From contig JAUIRK010000751.1 in the NCBI GenBank assembly GCA_030549495.1, positions 62,001 through 126,000 of the forward strand: a stretch of DNA of 64,000 bases, in the 5' to 3' direction. Shown one piece after another: positions 24,861 to 35,905 of this stretch (positions within the stretch are counted from its first letter, which is position 1; each line of letters begins with the position of its first letter). Both the position numbers and the translations under genes were made by a program. Under the pieces are notes generated by a model that saw only the letters and a list, made by a program, of their open reading frames with translations, made no database searches and was not told the DNA's origin. This DNA comes from Nectonema munidae. Lineage: Eukaryota > Nematomorpha > Nectonematoida > Nectonematidae.

Positions 24861-25900
24861 AAAATACTCCAGACAATTTTATAATATATTTATTGAAACG
24901 ACCAATGTACAAGAAAAGACTTTTTCACAAGCGCACTTTATCGAATGTAATTCATTAAAACTTGTTTAAGCTTGAAAAATTGAGTGGAGAGGCTTGGAAA
25001 ATTGAGTGGGGGTGTGGGGTTGAGGGGGCTCATGTCAAAAATAGGGGGGGGGGGCTTAAGCCCCCAAAATAAATAGGGTGCGCGGGCCCTGGTTGGATAA
25101 CAACACTTATTACATCGGTTAAACTTGATAGCTGAACATTGATAGAAACTCGTTATATTCTATTCTTTAAAAAAGATTCAATCAATTTTAAAACTTTGGT
25201 ATTTATGTCATACGCTTCTAGTTTTTTGCGTAAATAGTTGTGGAGTACTTTATCAAAAGATTTACTAAAATCAAAGTAAACAACACCAACAGTTAAACTC
25301 TTTTCTAATAAGGCGGCATTATCGTTATGAAATTCTAACAATAGGGTTATTATGGATTTTTTTTACAAGCCATGCTGTTCACTTGTGATGAGATTGTTAT
25401 GTTATACGTACGAAAGAATATTATCTGAAATTATAGATTCAAGGACTTTAGATAACACTGGGGTCAAAGTTATTGGTCTATAGTTAGAAATAAGTTTAGG
25501 ATCTGAATTTTTAGAACTGGTATCACTATTGCTTTTTTCCATGTCATGGTTAGGATTTTCTCACTGTTAGAAATCTTAAACAGCTTTGTTATAGGCCGAG
25601 TTAAAATATCCCTTAATTTCTTCAATATGTATGGATGTAAGTTATCAATACCTCGAGACATGTTTACATCTAGGGAGCTGAGTTTGTCATACACAATTTC
25701 TTCGAATTACTAAATCATTCATTGGAAAAGAACTATTGTGCTCAGGATTGCCATTTGGTGGGTCACTTGTGGTGCTTGAAAAGACGGTTGAAAAATCCCC
25801 TTTCAAACCACTCTACACTACACTCAGAAATCACAAGTTGTAATTCTTCACAACCAAATAATGTATTGCCATCAAAATATGCGTGACTACAATTGCTTGA

Positions 25901-26517
25901 ATGTCAGCTCATTTTTCATCATCACCATATTGTACTGTTAATACTCAATCTCCAAGACACAATTACATTTATAACACCTTTAAGCCTCAATGTACTCACA
26001 AGGACACACTCACACACGCAGCATATACACATACCTGCATAATGCACAGAAGATATACTAAAGCGAGGCGTCACTTCTTTAGTTCTTCACCGTCATCAAC
26101 AAACGCTATCAATGAGCCAGAGAAAAAGCGAAGATTGAAGACCTCTGCCAATTCACCGTTATCATCGACAAAAGGCTATCAATGAGCCAAGAAGACTGAA
26201 GATCTCCACCAACTTTCGTTAATATAATAAAATTATATCATCAATTACACTTCAAGTCTCTTTGCTTGTAACACGACTAGATTAAAATCTGCCTACAGGA
26301 AAGAAATCACTGCTAGAAGATGAAATATTTTCATTCTTACATTCAGAAGTAAAGGAGAACACATGCCCTCCAATGTTTCATAGCAGGTTTAAGCAAACCC
26401 TGCCCTAACAGAGTGAGGAGCCACTAAGCTACTTGAACTAAAGTGATCCAACTTTCAAAAGCATGATAAACTCGTCTGTAATCATTTAGGAATATTATTT
26501 TACTAACCACAATCAAA
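25901..26517 (+). other. Region with a ~55-bp direct repeat, no gene recognised
   Basis: Two near-copies of TTCACCGT(C/T)ATCA(A/T)C(A/G)ACAAA...GCTATCAATGAGCCA (about 26,086-26,150 and 26,152-26,215) lie inside an open frame 25,901-26,185 rich in Ser, Thr and His. Codon content suggests low-complexity rather than a known protein. The rest to 26,517 is unassigned. Confidence 0.5.
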
Positions 26518-26741
26518 CACTAGAACGACCGAGCAGTCACTTTGACTGTTTTTTCAGCCTTATTATTTTTAAGTTTATAAATAACGAGTATATAAATGAA
26601 TGAATTTTTCTATTTGTTTTTCTTGGAATTTTTTACAAAATATAAAGTTTTTTTTAATGTTTTCAAAAAAAAACCCATAAACGTCCAACAGTCCATTTGA
26701 CTAATCTCTTCTGGTGTACACCAGCAAGAAACGGGCTAGTG
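26518..26741. repeat. Possible piggyBac-like MITE
   Basis: The left end CACTAGAACGACCGAGCAGT followed by CACTTTGACTG resembles piggyBac-type termini (CCYTAGAACGACC). The right end read inward begins CACTAGCCCG. Termini match for only 6-7 bp and no flanking TTAA is seen, so the call is tentative. Confidence 0.4.
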
Positions 26742-26809
26742 TATGGATAAATGGAAAGGCGTCGGTGTAAAAAGCAGAAAGTCGTTTGGTCAGACGAAGC
26801 TAGCGTTTT

Positions 26810-27160
26810 CATTAGTGATAACAAATGCTGTGATATAACGTTTATTTTTCATGAAAATCAATCAAACCTGTCAAAAGATCAATTTTTATTAAAATATTTA
26901 TATAAAGAGTATCAATTTCAAGTATGCTGAATTTAGTGATAACGTTTATTTTTTTATCAACATCAATCAAACCGGTCAAAAAATGTTTTGAATATGACAG
27001 CTCATGTGAAAATTAAAATTTTTATTGAATTCTTATAAAAAGTTTTTTACAAATATATACCCATTTTCAAGTATGGTGAATTTAGTGATGATGTTATTTT
27101 CATGAAAATCAATCAAACGTATCAAAAAAATCAATCAAACATCTCAATCAATGTCAAATA
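26810..27160. repeat. Short tandem array, ~149-bp period
   Basis: Units built on GAATTTAGTGAT(A/G)A(C/T)GTT and AATCAATCAAAC recur at 26,929 and 27,078 (149 bp apart), with a partial copy from about 26,820. The period equals that of the inverted arms and the AATCAATCAAA core is similar, so it may be a diverged relative. Confidence 0.6.
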
Positions 27161-27689
27161 TAAACTTCAAAATAAATTCTACTTGTAGTATTTCTTTGTT
27201 AATTATTTTCTTAAGCCAACTTTTGGTTTACGCTTTTTATCAGTAGCATGTGTTTTATTATGAGGTGATATGAACGGGTATTTAGTCTAAATATTTGTTA
27301 AACCATTCCAGTCCAAATGTTGTTTTCCTCATAAAATCATTCGGGATGTTATTGTTAAATTACAAAATGACCTTATCATATAAAAGACACTCTTATTCAC
27401 GCCAAAGTAAAAAGATGGTTAAATTCGATTCAAATTATAAAATTATATTTATAGTGACTAAATCTTTACATATTGACATCTATGACAGTTTTGATAACTC
27501 TGACCGATTGAAAATTATGAATTTTATATCCTTCTTAGTGAAATTCTAATCTGCTATTTCTTATTAAACATGTTTGAATAAAGTATCATTGCCTATATAG
27601 AAAAAAAGTTATTTTTGTACTACATAACCAATATATAACAATGTTCTGAAAAGATTGGCAGAAATGATTTTTTGGAAATAAACTGTTTT

Positions 27690-29364
27690 TCTGGCATACA
27701 TCACTAATTCAATTTACCCTTCCAGAAATTTTGTAGCCGTTTTGGCCAAAATGGAGTACAGAAATAAAATAAGCATAGTCGATTTAGTATAAAAATTATT
27801 TAAAGGAAATTTATAGAGACAGACTATACAATATTCTAATCATAACAATAGTTTTGCAAAATTTTACAAATTAGACCCATCTTTAAATTGTTTTAGTACT
27901 TCTCAACTATTATGCAAATTGAGGAAAAAATTACAATCAAAATATTGATTGGCGATTTTCAATCAAGTAACGATTTTTATCAATAAAATCGTTATGCGCT
28001 TATAACTGTATAGGAAAATTTTACAAGAGTGTATTTAAAATAGACAGTAAATTATAAATTATTGAGGAATAAATTAAAAATTTTATAGATAAATAGAATT
28101 ATCGTTTTTATAATTGCCATTGCAATGATTGTTTATTATTATAAATCAGTACAAAGCTGAATTTATGAGAACATTTTCATTTAATTACAAACTCATCTAT
28201 AATAATGATTCTAATCAAGCACATTTTTCGGAAATGGGAAATTTGATTGATTGCTCATATTCTTGTAGTTCAATAGCAAAAACTGAGTCCAGAAATGAAA
28301 TCAGCATAATCGATTTAGCCTTTTTTTAAATATGCACGAATATTTTCGAGATAATTTTTAGGCATACATAACTAATTCAATTTGCACTTTCAGACATTTT
28401 CAAACAAATGAAGTCAGCATTTTCGATTTGGTATAAAAATTGATATTTTATTTAAAATTCAGAAAATATTTTTGGAGACAGTTTTTAGACTTATACCGCT
28501 AATTTGATTAATACTTTAAGATATTTTCAACACTAAATGCCAAAACTGAGTCTATAAATGAAACCAACATGGTTGATTAGGTATAAAAGAGATATTTTAT
28601 TTAAAATTTGTACAAAAAAATTTAGAAATAGTTTTCAGACATCAACTGCAAATTTGGTTGAAGCTTTCAGACATTTTTAAATCCTAAATGCCAAAACTGA
28701 GTCCAAAATTAAAACCAACATCGCCGATTTGGTATAAAACATAATTCATGTAAAATTTGAACGAGTATTTTTGGCGATAGTTTTTAGTCGTAACCGTAAA
28801 TTGGATTCAAACTTTAAGATATTTCCAAACTTAAATGAAAAATCTGAATCCAAAAATGAAACGAGCATGATTGAGTTATTTTAAATACATATATTTCATG
28901 CAAAATTTGAATGAATATTTTTGGAGACAGTTATGAGGCGAAACCGCGAATTTGATTGACACTTTCAGATATTTTAAAACCATAAATGTAAAAAATGAAA
29001 TCAACCTGCCAATTTTGTATATAAACATATTATGTTTTGTGTAAAATTTTATTGAATATTTTATTAGATATCTTTATAATCAATCAAAATTTTGATAGAC
29101 ATTTTCTAAAAAGTAGGCATGTTTATTGATAAATTAAATATCTATATATCTCATTATAAATTTTCAAGATAGTATGCAATATATAAACTAAGTAATAAGG
29201 TTAACTACAGATAATATCAAAAATTTGTTGAAAAATATTAACTTTTGATTTTGATTGACAGTTTTTGACATGAGAGGGCGATTCAACTACGATGAAAAAA
29301 AATCAAAAGATGCAGCTAGCGATTTTATGAAAAGTCTAGAAATTTGAAGGGATATGGTTAGGCC
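27690..29364. repeat. Right inverted arm with ~149-bp tandem array
   Basis: Reverse-complement counterpart of 21,226-22,560. Anchors (AATGAAA/AATGAAG) fall at 28,295, 28,408, 28,558, 28,708, 28,856 and 28,995, mostly 139-150 bp apart with one shortened unit. The outer segment 29,040-29,364 mirrors the left outer segment (AAGGTTAACTACAGATAAT; ends AAGGGATATGGTTAGGCC). An extra, more diverged inner part extends to about 27,690. Confidence 0.83.
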
Positions 29365-30127
29365 AAATTTGAACAACAACTTTTTAAAGTTGAGTAGTGT
29401 GTTTTACGCTCCTCCAGCAATAATAGGGTTAAGCAAGATATTTGTAATTTATGCAATCATTTTTTCAAACTCCACAATTAAGAACTTGAAAGGCTACCGT
29501 TTCTTGAACTGTTGAGTTAAACCATCGCTGTTTTTCATTAATCGTGAGTCTTTGATAAGAAGACATACATTATTAAAGGGGAGAAAATTGGCCAAGACAT
29601 AGTGATAGCAACCAAGCTCTTGTAAACTAGTATGTTTTTAGCCGAGATAAAAATAGGGATACACGAGATTAAAATTGATAAGAGGAATTCTCCAACTGTA
29701 GATTGTAACCAAAAAAAGGAAGGTTTGAAAAAATTGAACTATAAAATTTTTATTTTAAAAACATAAATTTTACAAAAATAAATGACTCAAAATGATAGTT
29801 TCTCTTTGTGTTCATTCGTTATCTTTTTTCATATCATAATAAATTCATTTGTTGAAGAAAAAGTCATCTAAAAAATGATTTATTATACTTCATTTTGTTT
29901 TTAATATCATACTTTCCTGTATTACGAAGAGATATAATTATTAAAGATAATGGCCGAATTACTTAATAACCAAGCCAGATAAAGGGGCTGGGATGGAAGA
30001 AAGCGAAAGATAGCAGAAGATAACAAAAGATATAGAAATTTTTAGTTAAAAAACATTTAAAAATCTTTAAACACTATATTGAAATATTATAAAAAAAACT
30101 ATTAAAAACAAACAGGAAGAAGAGATA
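29365..30127. other. AT-rich stretch, no gene seen
   Basis: No domain, terminal repeat or RNA gene recognised between the right arm and the next hAT element. Confidence 0.5.
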
Positions 30128-31575
30128 CTTTAAGACAGTGGTTCTTGTTCTTTTTATGTTCAGACCCCTTATGTGAAAAAAATTCACCCAGCACCACGAG
30201 TACAAAATAAAAAAAACATTTATAAAATACACAACATGTATTAAAATAATGAACAATTATTTGAAGTTTAAAATTAGTAAAATGTTTGTTCCTGATTAGT
30301 TTCAATTATTTTTGCGATTCGAGGTTCTTTTTAGCGAAGTGCAACCACGCATGTCATGTTGCGTATCTACACGATTTCTCGACTTGTTTAGAGTGGAAAG
30401 TTATTGCTCTGTAGCTATCATAAGCTGCTGTGTGTTTCTCACTTTTATTGCTTTCTAGCTATTGACAATGGATGACCTATAGGGGTTGCCGGACATTAGG
30501 GGCAAAAAGACATTAGGGGCATTTTGCTCATCATAACGCTTTGCAGCAAAATAAACACATCATTCATCAAGCAAGTCAGAATGTGATATAAAAACACAAG
30601 ATAAGGATATTTAAAACACATGTAACTATAGTGTATACATTAGAGGTATATAGTAAATACTCATCATGCACGATTGCAGCAACTTATTTCTCAACATGTG
30701 GACACTATAAGTTTATTAATGCGAGTGATATCATTAAGGCCTCACTTATTACTTAGTTATTTTTAGTTCAACAACAAAGTTTCTTTGCGTGCAATTTTTT
30801 AATAACTTTTTAGCTTGTTATAATGCTGTTTATTGATGGTTTTTATTATTATGGAAAAGGAAGTTGTAAGTAATTTATATTTTTAGCAATTTAAATAATA
30901 ATTCAACTTTTAGCTAGTGAAACTAAAAGGTTTATATGCACTCTGCATAATAGTAAAAAGTGTAAAGGTCAGTAATTTTTTTTATTTATATTTTTAATTT
31001 CATATTTGATTGTGTTTTTAGGGTTAATAATAATTTATAAAAAAGGCTTTACTGGTAACTATGACGAAATTAAACGTAAAGTACCACACAATCACAGCAA
31101 TTCTTTTTCAGTTAAAAAAATGACGATGAGTATGATTAAAAAAAGATGCTTCAGAAAAATCTTTCTCTCCAACATCTAAAATTTATAGGTTTTATTAGTT
31201 ATAGCTGACTTGCTTGATGAATGATGTGTTTATTTTGCTGCAAAGTGTTATGATGAGAAAAATGCCCCTAATGTCTTTTTGCCCCTAATGTCCGCATACC
31301 ACCTATAGGATCAATGGCGATACTAATCGGATTAGACAACGTGGTGTATAATCAAAATATTATATATAGTAGTAATTAAATATGGATATAATATATATAG
31401 ATTATAGAGTGATGAAAAGATACAATGTCTCCTAAATAACCACAGATCAAAAAGCAAAATCAAAGGGTGGGGGTCTTTTTAACAAAAAATTTATTAAAAT
31501 CTCTCGCATGGCCTATAACTTTCCTCGCACCTCTTAGGGAACGTACACCTCAGGTCAAAAATCCCTGCTATAAGA
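30128..31575. mobile_element. hAT-like element hosting a nested element
   Basis: The left end at 30,136 reads CAGTGGTTCTTGTTC and the right end at 31,567 read inward reads CAGGGATTTTTGACC (10 of 15). The flanks ctttaaga (30,128-30,135) and ctataaga (31,568-31,575) match 7/8. The 1,432-bp span includes an 817-bp nested insertion, so the original element was about 610 bp. No transposase text remains. Confidence 0.72.
30475..31309. mobile_element. MULE-like element with perfect 9-bp duplication
   Basis: The element is 30,484-31,300, flanked on both sides by acctatagg (30,475-30,483 and 31,301-31,309). Terminal inverted repeats of about 98 bp are >90% identical, each with the internal doublet GACATTAGGGGCAAAAAGAC and ATTAGGGGCATTTT. 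A 9-bp duplication with long inverted ends points to the Mutator-like group; P-like elements (8 bp) are the alternative. The interior has no coding capacity. It has inserted into the older hAT element 30,136-31,567. Confidence 0.85.
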
Positions 31576-32423
31576 TATTAATATTTTTAGTAAAAAACAT
31601 CAAAAATTTTTTAACAAAAAAGATTAAAAACTTTTAAAAAATCTCTAGAATTTAGCGTATAAAAAGAGTTTTACACACTACTGTAAAAAATAAAAATTTT
31701 TGGACTTTTCGTAAGTTAGGCTAAATTAAATGTCCATTATTTTCCCATGTTTTATACACCAATTTGAAGAGAAGTTTATACTGAATAAGAATATTCAAAC
31801 AAAAATTTGAGAAATATTTTATTTGCAAAAAATAACTATCAAGAATGAAATGAGCGTATTCAAATCTACCAGAAAATATTTTTCAAAAATTTTCACTTTG
31901 AGCGTTTTTGACACCTAGATTCAGCCATGGTCATACACGTGTTTTCAATAACGATGAAAATATCTACTTTTTATAAATTTTTAGATTTCTTTCATCATTC
32001 TGAATAACAAGTTTACTTTATTTTACCGTAAATATTTTGCTTTAAATTTTTTTTGTATATATGTCTTTGAAAGCATTTATAATATTTACAAAAATTCATA
32101 AAGGATATCAAAAAAGTGTTCCTATAAAAGGCGTCTTTTTCTTGATATCTTGGGGAAACAGCTAGCAAAGCCTCATATAGAAAAGAGCATGTGTTCATTG
32201 TGCGAAAAATCTGACAATAATTTTGATTCAGTATGTTTGAAATGTAAAATTTTTGTATACAAGACCCATTATGACAAGATTTGTAAAATATTGTAAAATA
32301 TGCTCGAAAGATTTTGCTTGAACTTTTTTATGTTTGTATATGCTCATAATATTCAATAAAATTTAGCGGTTTTAAATTGTTTTTTCTGTTAAGCATATTA
32401 GACCTAAAATGGAAAAAGAGGGG
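31576..32423. other. AT-rich stretch, no gene seen
   Basis: Nothing recognised. The minus frame 32,013-32,198 is probably chance. Confidence 0.5.
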
Positions 32424-32565
32424 GCGTGAGTAAGGTTGATTAGATACTGGGTTTCGATAACTCAAGGTCTTGGGTTCCATCCCGCATCAAGCCTACTTTC
32501 CTCATAGTGTGATACAAGCGGCTCAATTGTGCCTTCTCAATCAAAACATCCGACTGTACATTTAT
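32424..32565 (+). repeat. tRNA-derived SINE copy
   Basis: Starts GCGTGAGTAAGGTTGATTAG; B-box-like GGTTCCATCCC; then CATCAAGCCTACTTTCCTCA and AAGCGGCTCAATTGTGCC. Same family as the minus-strand copy at 13,621-13,762, about 85% identical by eye. Confidence 0.75.
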
Positions 32566-33040
32566 CTTTTTTTATATTGTTTTAAAATAAGTAAAGGTTT
32601 TTTAGATTTTATATAGTAAATTGTTATCATATACTTTATTGTATATTGTTTCCTTTAATTTATTTTTAATGATAATGTACATTGCTAATAAATCTCTTTC
32701 TATCTATCTTTCTTTATAATATTATTTTAAATACTAAAAGATTTATCCTGAACTTGAAGCGGAGATTTATAACAAGTTCACTGAATGATATATCGTTACA
32801 ATTTATATTTTACGATAAATACCATTTTAAAAATTTGCCCAGATCGGGAATTTCGTAAAACCTATAAGTCAATAAATAGACCTATACGATCATTATTGAT
32901 AAAATCATTTTAAAAAATCAACTTAAAGAAGGAGAAGGAGGGGGGGGGGGATTTCTAAGAATATAATTATAGATAAATATACCATTATATTTTATACCAT
33001 TATCGATAAATCCCCTTTAAAAAGTAACCAATGATCTATA
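32566..33040. other. AT-rich stretch with G-run
   Basis: Contains a G10-12 run near 32,940. No gene seen. Confidence 0.5.
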
Positions 33041-33344
33041 CCCCTCCTCAGTACCCGCACTAAAAAAATTATTAGAGAGAGGGAGGATAAAAATTTACAT
33101 TAGAGAAGAAACACATATTACACACATATAGACATATAACTTATATGAGAAAGTTTTGTTTCCAATATATGGCATAAATGTTCTCAAAGTTGTTTTCACA
33201 GCTATATGTTTTTATAATTTTTTCTTAAAAGACACTTGGGGCAAGTTAAAAATTTTCAGAGGGGGGGGGGGGAGCAAAAAATAAAACTGGGGGGGGGGGC
33301 ACTTGCGTCAAAAATATATAGGTAGCGCGGGCTCTGCCTCTCCT
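33041..33344. mobile_element. hAT MITE, 288 bp, GC-rich termini
   Basis: The element is 33,049-33,336. The left end is CAGTACCCGCACTA; the right end read inward is CAGAGCCCGCGCTACC. The flanks cccctcct and cctctcct match 7/8. Two G-runs lie inside the right end. Its right terminus matches that of the 23,245-25,091 element, so it is a short relative. Confidence 0.78.
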
Positions 33345-33574
33345 ACTATTCCATACGAATGATCTTTGAGGAAAGGTATGATGTTTGATCTTTGAGGGTA
33401 TCTAGAATCCTCTCTGTCTGGAGCAAGCAAGAGACGATTGGGGGAACCCACTTAATCCCAGTACCAATGATCTTTGAGGGTACCAATATCTGTTTAACAG
33501 AAGCGAGAGACGAATCAAAGAAATTAGAGTTAATCTAACTATGCGAGTACTCTTATATTTTTGGTCATTATACT

Positions 33575-33847
33575 AGAGATGTATCGTATATCGGCATCCT
33601 CATTCGCCGATATAATTTAAGCTTCAACATCCGCATCTGCAATTTTCAAACATTTTCATTTTTTCCATATACCTCAAAGTTTTTTTCAGAATTTTTGAAT
33701 TTTTACTTTTGCGTTTGCTTAGAATAGCACTTATGAAATCCACATCCTCTAGAAAAATTAATTCCGACATCCGCATACGCATCCGCTAGAATATCAGTTT
33801 TGACATGCCATCCGCGGATACAAAAAATTTCACATCCGATACATCTC
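33575..33847. repeat. ATCCGC-rich MITE
   Basis: Inverted ends AGAGATGTATCG at 33,575 and CGATACATCTCT ending at 33,847. The interior is rich in CATCCGCAT and includes CCATCCGCGGATA. A diverged relative lies near 13,800-14,060. Target duplication not certain. Confidence 0.6.
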
Positions 33848-35084
33848 TATCTTTTAAATTTGTATGATTTATCTCTCTTTTATTTTATTTTATTTTCATC
33901 TCTATTATATTTTTACTAATATAATGTATTTTGTCTTCTATGCAATGCTTTTTTATAGTAATATTGTTAAGGTGTATTTATGCAAAGGTTTTAACAAAAT
34001 AAAATTTTCTATTTAAACTAAAAGACTGTTCAAATATTAGATTTTATCATATGGGTATCGCAAACTTTCTGAAGTTCAATAAAATTATGGTAGTGTAAAA
34101 AAGTTAGGAAAACACTGTTCTTATTTGGGTTTTGTTTACTAAGAAATGAAAGGCGAATTTAGAAATAGAGTTGTTTCCTACTCTGTAAATATTCTACTAT
34201 TCAGAAACATTAATGCGTTTGGGTTCTATCATTAGGCAGTGATTTCCTTCTTTCCTATCTTCACTTACTTGTGTGAAAGTAAGGAATGTTACAACAGGAA
34301 CCAGTTTTGAAAATTGCTTTGATAAAAGATCTAATATAAAGTTTCATTTATGTGAAATCGTCGGTGCGCCCCTCTCTTCATTCAGCTGATGAAGTGAATT
34401 GTATAACGTAAAAGAAAGTTTTGAAAGATGTTTGACAAACGTAAAAAGTCATCATTCCATTTGTTGTCAAAATGAAAATGTTTCCTTATCAGGAATTAAA
34501 AATTTTCAGAGAACAGAACCGGATAAAATGATATATATTACTTAAAATTAATTTTATGCGAACAAAAATGCAGACTTTAAAACAAGCCAAAGTATTGTAC
34601 TCAGCTTAAGATTAAATCATCCCGTGGCTTTGATTTGCTTAGAATATTTTGTACATGGATGAATCACCCACCTTACTATAGAATTTAATGTGTCTGATAT
34701 AAAAATATTTCAGTGGTCCCCAAAATCGCGATTAATTCCCGCAAAATAAATTTAGGAATTTTTAAAGTGTAGCACTTTTGGGGAATTTATACGAGAAGTT
34801 TCAGCATTTGGTAAAAAGGCGTTTCGTACGTAGACGATAAAAGCCACATCATTCACCATGTTCATTTGACTGAATAAGTATATCCCCTGGAATACCAAAG
34901 CTAGTATGTTTTAATCAAAAAGTAGCATTCTGACTTAATTATATTCGGCCAAGAAATGTACAAGGATTCGTTCCATATACTATCAATGCGTGAATACACA
35001 AAGGCATGGAAACTTCACATTATTGGCGGTGGTAGAAATGAAATTTATTATGCTTCAACATGCTTAATAACAGTTATTTGTTAT
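33848..35084. other. AT-rich stretch, no gene seen
   Basis: No coding, RNA or repeat end recognised. Confidence 0.5.
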
Positions 35085-35195
35085 TTTAGTTTTTAAGAGT
35101 CAAGAGCATTGGGGTTCGAATCCCAGACCTTCAATTCTTAAGCTGAGTGGTACAACCTAACAAACATTGAGGCTTTAGGGGTGGGCACAAAAAAT
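35040..35195 (-). repeat. tRNA-derived SINE copy (second family)
   Basis: On minus: GCCTCAATGTTTGTTAGGTT, then ACTCAGCTTAAGAATTGAAG and a strong T-arm TGGGATTCGAACCCCA. The tRNA-like head is followed by a TAAAATAACAAATAAC tail. A relative lies at 36,790-37,022. Confidence 0.65.
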
Positions 35196-35399
35196 GATGA
35201 ATTCTTTAACATTGGATATTAAGTAAAATAGATATTAACTTGATAGAAAATTTTGGGTTGGGCGGAAGAAGAGGGGGAGGGGGGTTATTTGGCTTAAAAA
35301 TAAATTAATTTGGGTAATGGACTGGAAAATTTTGTGAACCATTGTGACTTTAAGCGTTTTCTATTTTCGACACTATATTGACGATAGCGATCCCAATGC

Positions 35400-35905
35400 T
35401 GTTTAGGCCGAGGTGGGAAATGAAGTTGAGCTCTCATTCTCCTATAAAATACCTCATAGGGCACATGCGTCTCTTACAGCCTCTGTACAGCAAGTCTCCA
35501 GATCTGCCTTCACGTGGCGGGGTTGCTTAAAACTAAAAGATCTGGAGGCGAAAGCGAATTACAGGCGCTTAAACCTACAGCTCCGGGTAGAACAAGCTCT
35601 ATAGCTTTGGACAGCAGTTGCTCTAGGAGAAAATAACTCTGATTTCAAATTACCACTGCCTTGTGGCTGTAGTACTATTAATTGCAAAGGCTAAAGGTTT
35701 CCAATCCTGAAAACAAAATGGTTGGCGTCAGGAAGGGCATCCGGCCAGAAAACTCTGCTCTATTTAACAAATGTCAAAGAGCGGGGTACAGAAGCAGCTT
35801 GGACTGACCGAAGAGGATGCGCAGGACAGGAAAAATGGAGAGAGCGCATCTCAGCCACCGACCCCCAACTTGCGGACAAGGTGTGGTAAAGAAGAAGAAG
35901 ATTGA
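35400..35905 (+). mobile_element. 3' end of an RTE-like LINE
   Basis: GC-richer plus-strand block. Its end encodes KWRERISATDPQLADKVW followed by TAA at 35,886-35,888 and an (AAG)n tail, the look of a non-LTR ORF2 C-terminus. The upstream segment has GGAAGGGCATCCGGCC, a motif I associate with RTE-type LINE and SINE 3' regions. The 35,413-35,604 open frame is unrecognised. Clade assignment is tentative. Confidence 0.6.

Larger units (their letters stand above)
23237..25099. mobile_element. hAT-like element (1,847 bp) inserted in the LINE
   Basis: The left end at 23,245 reads CAGAGCCCACGCTAACC and the right end at 25,091 read inward reads CAGGGCCCGCGCACCC. The flanks cctggata and gttggata share 6 of 8 bases. 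Removing the element rejoins the LINE RT text at ...VVIQ|GSLRGPLLF. G- or C-runs sit just inside both ends (G22 near 23,266; C12 on minus near 25,055). It carries a gene-family fragment (23.35-24.40 kb) and a minus-strand hAT C-terminal scrap. The terminus matches that of the 33,049-33,336 MITE. Confidence 0.78.
22824..25900 (-). pseudogene. Jockey/CR1-like LINE reverse transcriptase remnant, interrupted
   Basis: Minus strand, reading from about 25,830 downward. FSTVFSSTTSDPPNGNP and SRGIDNLHPYILKKL (about 25,620-25,650) match the RT entry region KSxGxDxIHPxxLK. FKISNSEKILTMTWKKA and VIPVLK follow. The first catalytic block is VVYFDFSKSFDKVLH (about 25,240-25,285), then KLEAYDINTKVLKLIESFLK. 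The reading is cut by the 23,245-25,091 element and resumes with GSLRGPLLFNFYINNLPSK. The YADD-type box is degraded to FADYLK, and LNFSKCSHFQIGSKNN and SDLGATID follow. Several in-frame stops show it is dead. It lacks the endonuclease and C-terminal parts. It lies between the two inverted arms. Confidence 0.8.

Noticed and set aside
25901-26300. Possible solo LTR of an old retroelement
   Set aside because: A polyadenylation-like AATAAA and a short tail looked suggestive, but I see no paired copy, defined ends or target duplication.
35090-35180. Functional tRNA gene
   Set aside because: The T-arm is good, but the acceptor and anticodon stems do not pair well and the head runs into a SINE body seen again near 36.9 kb.
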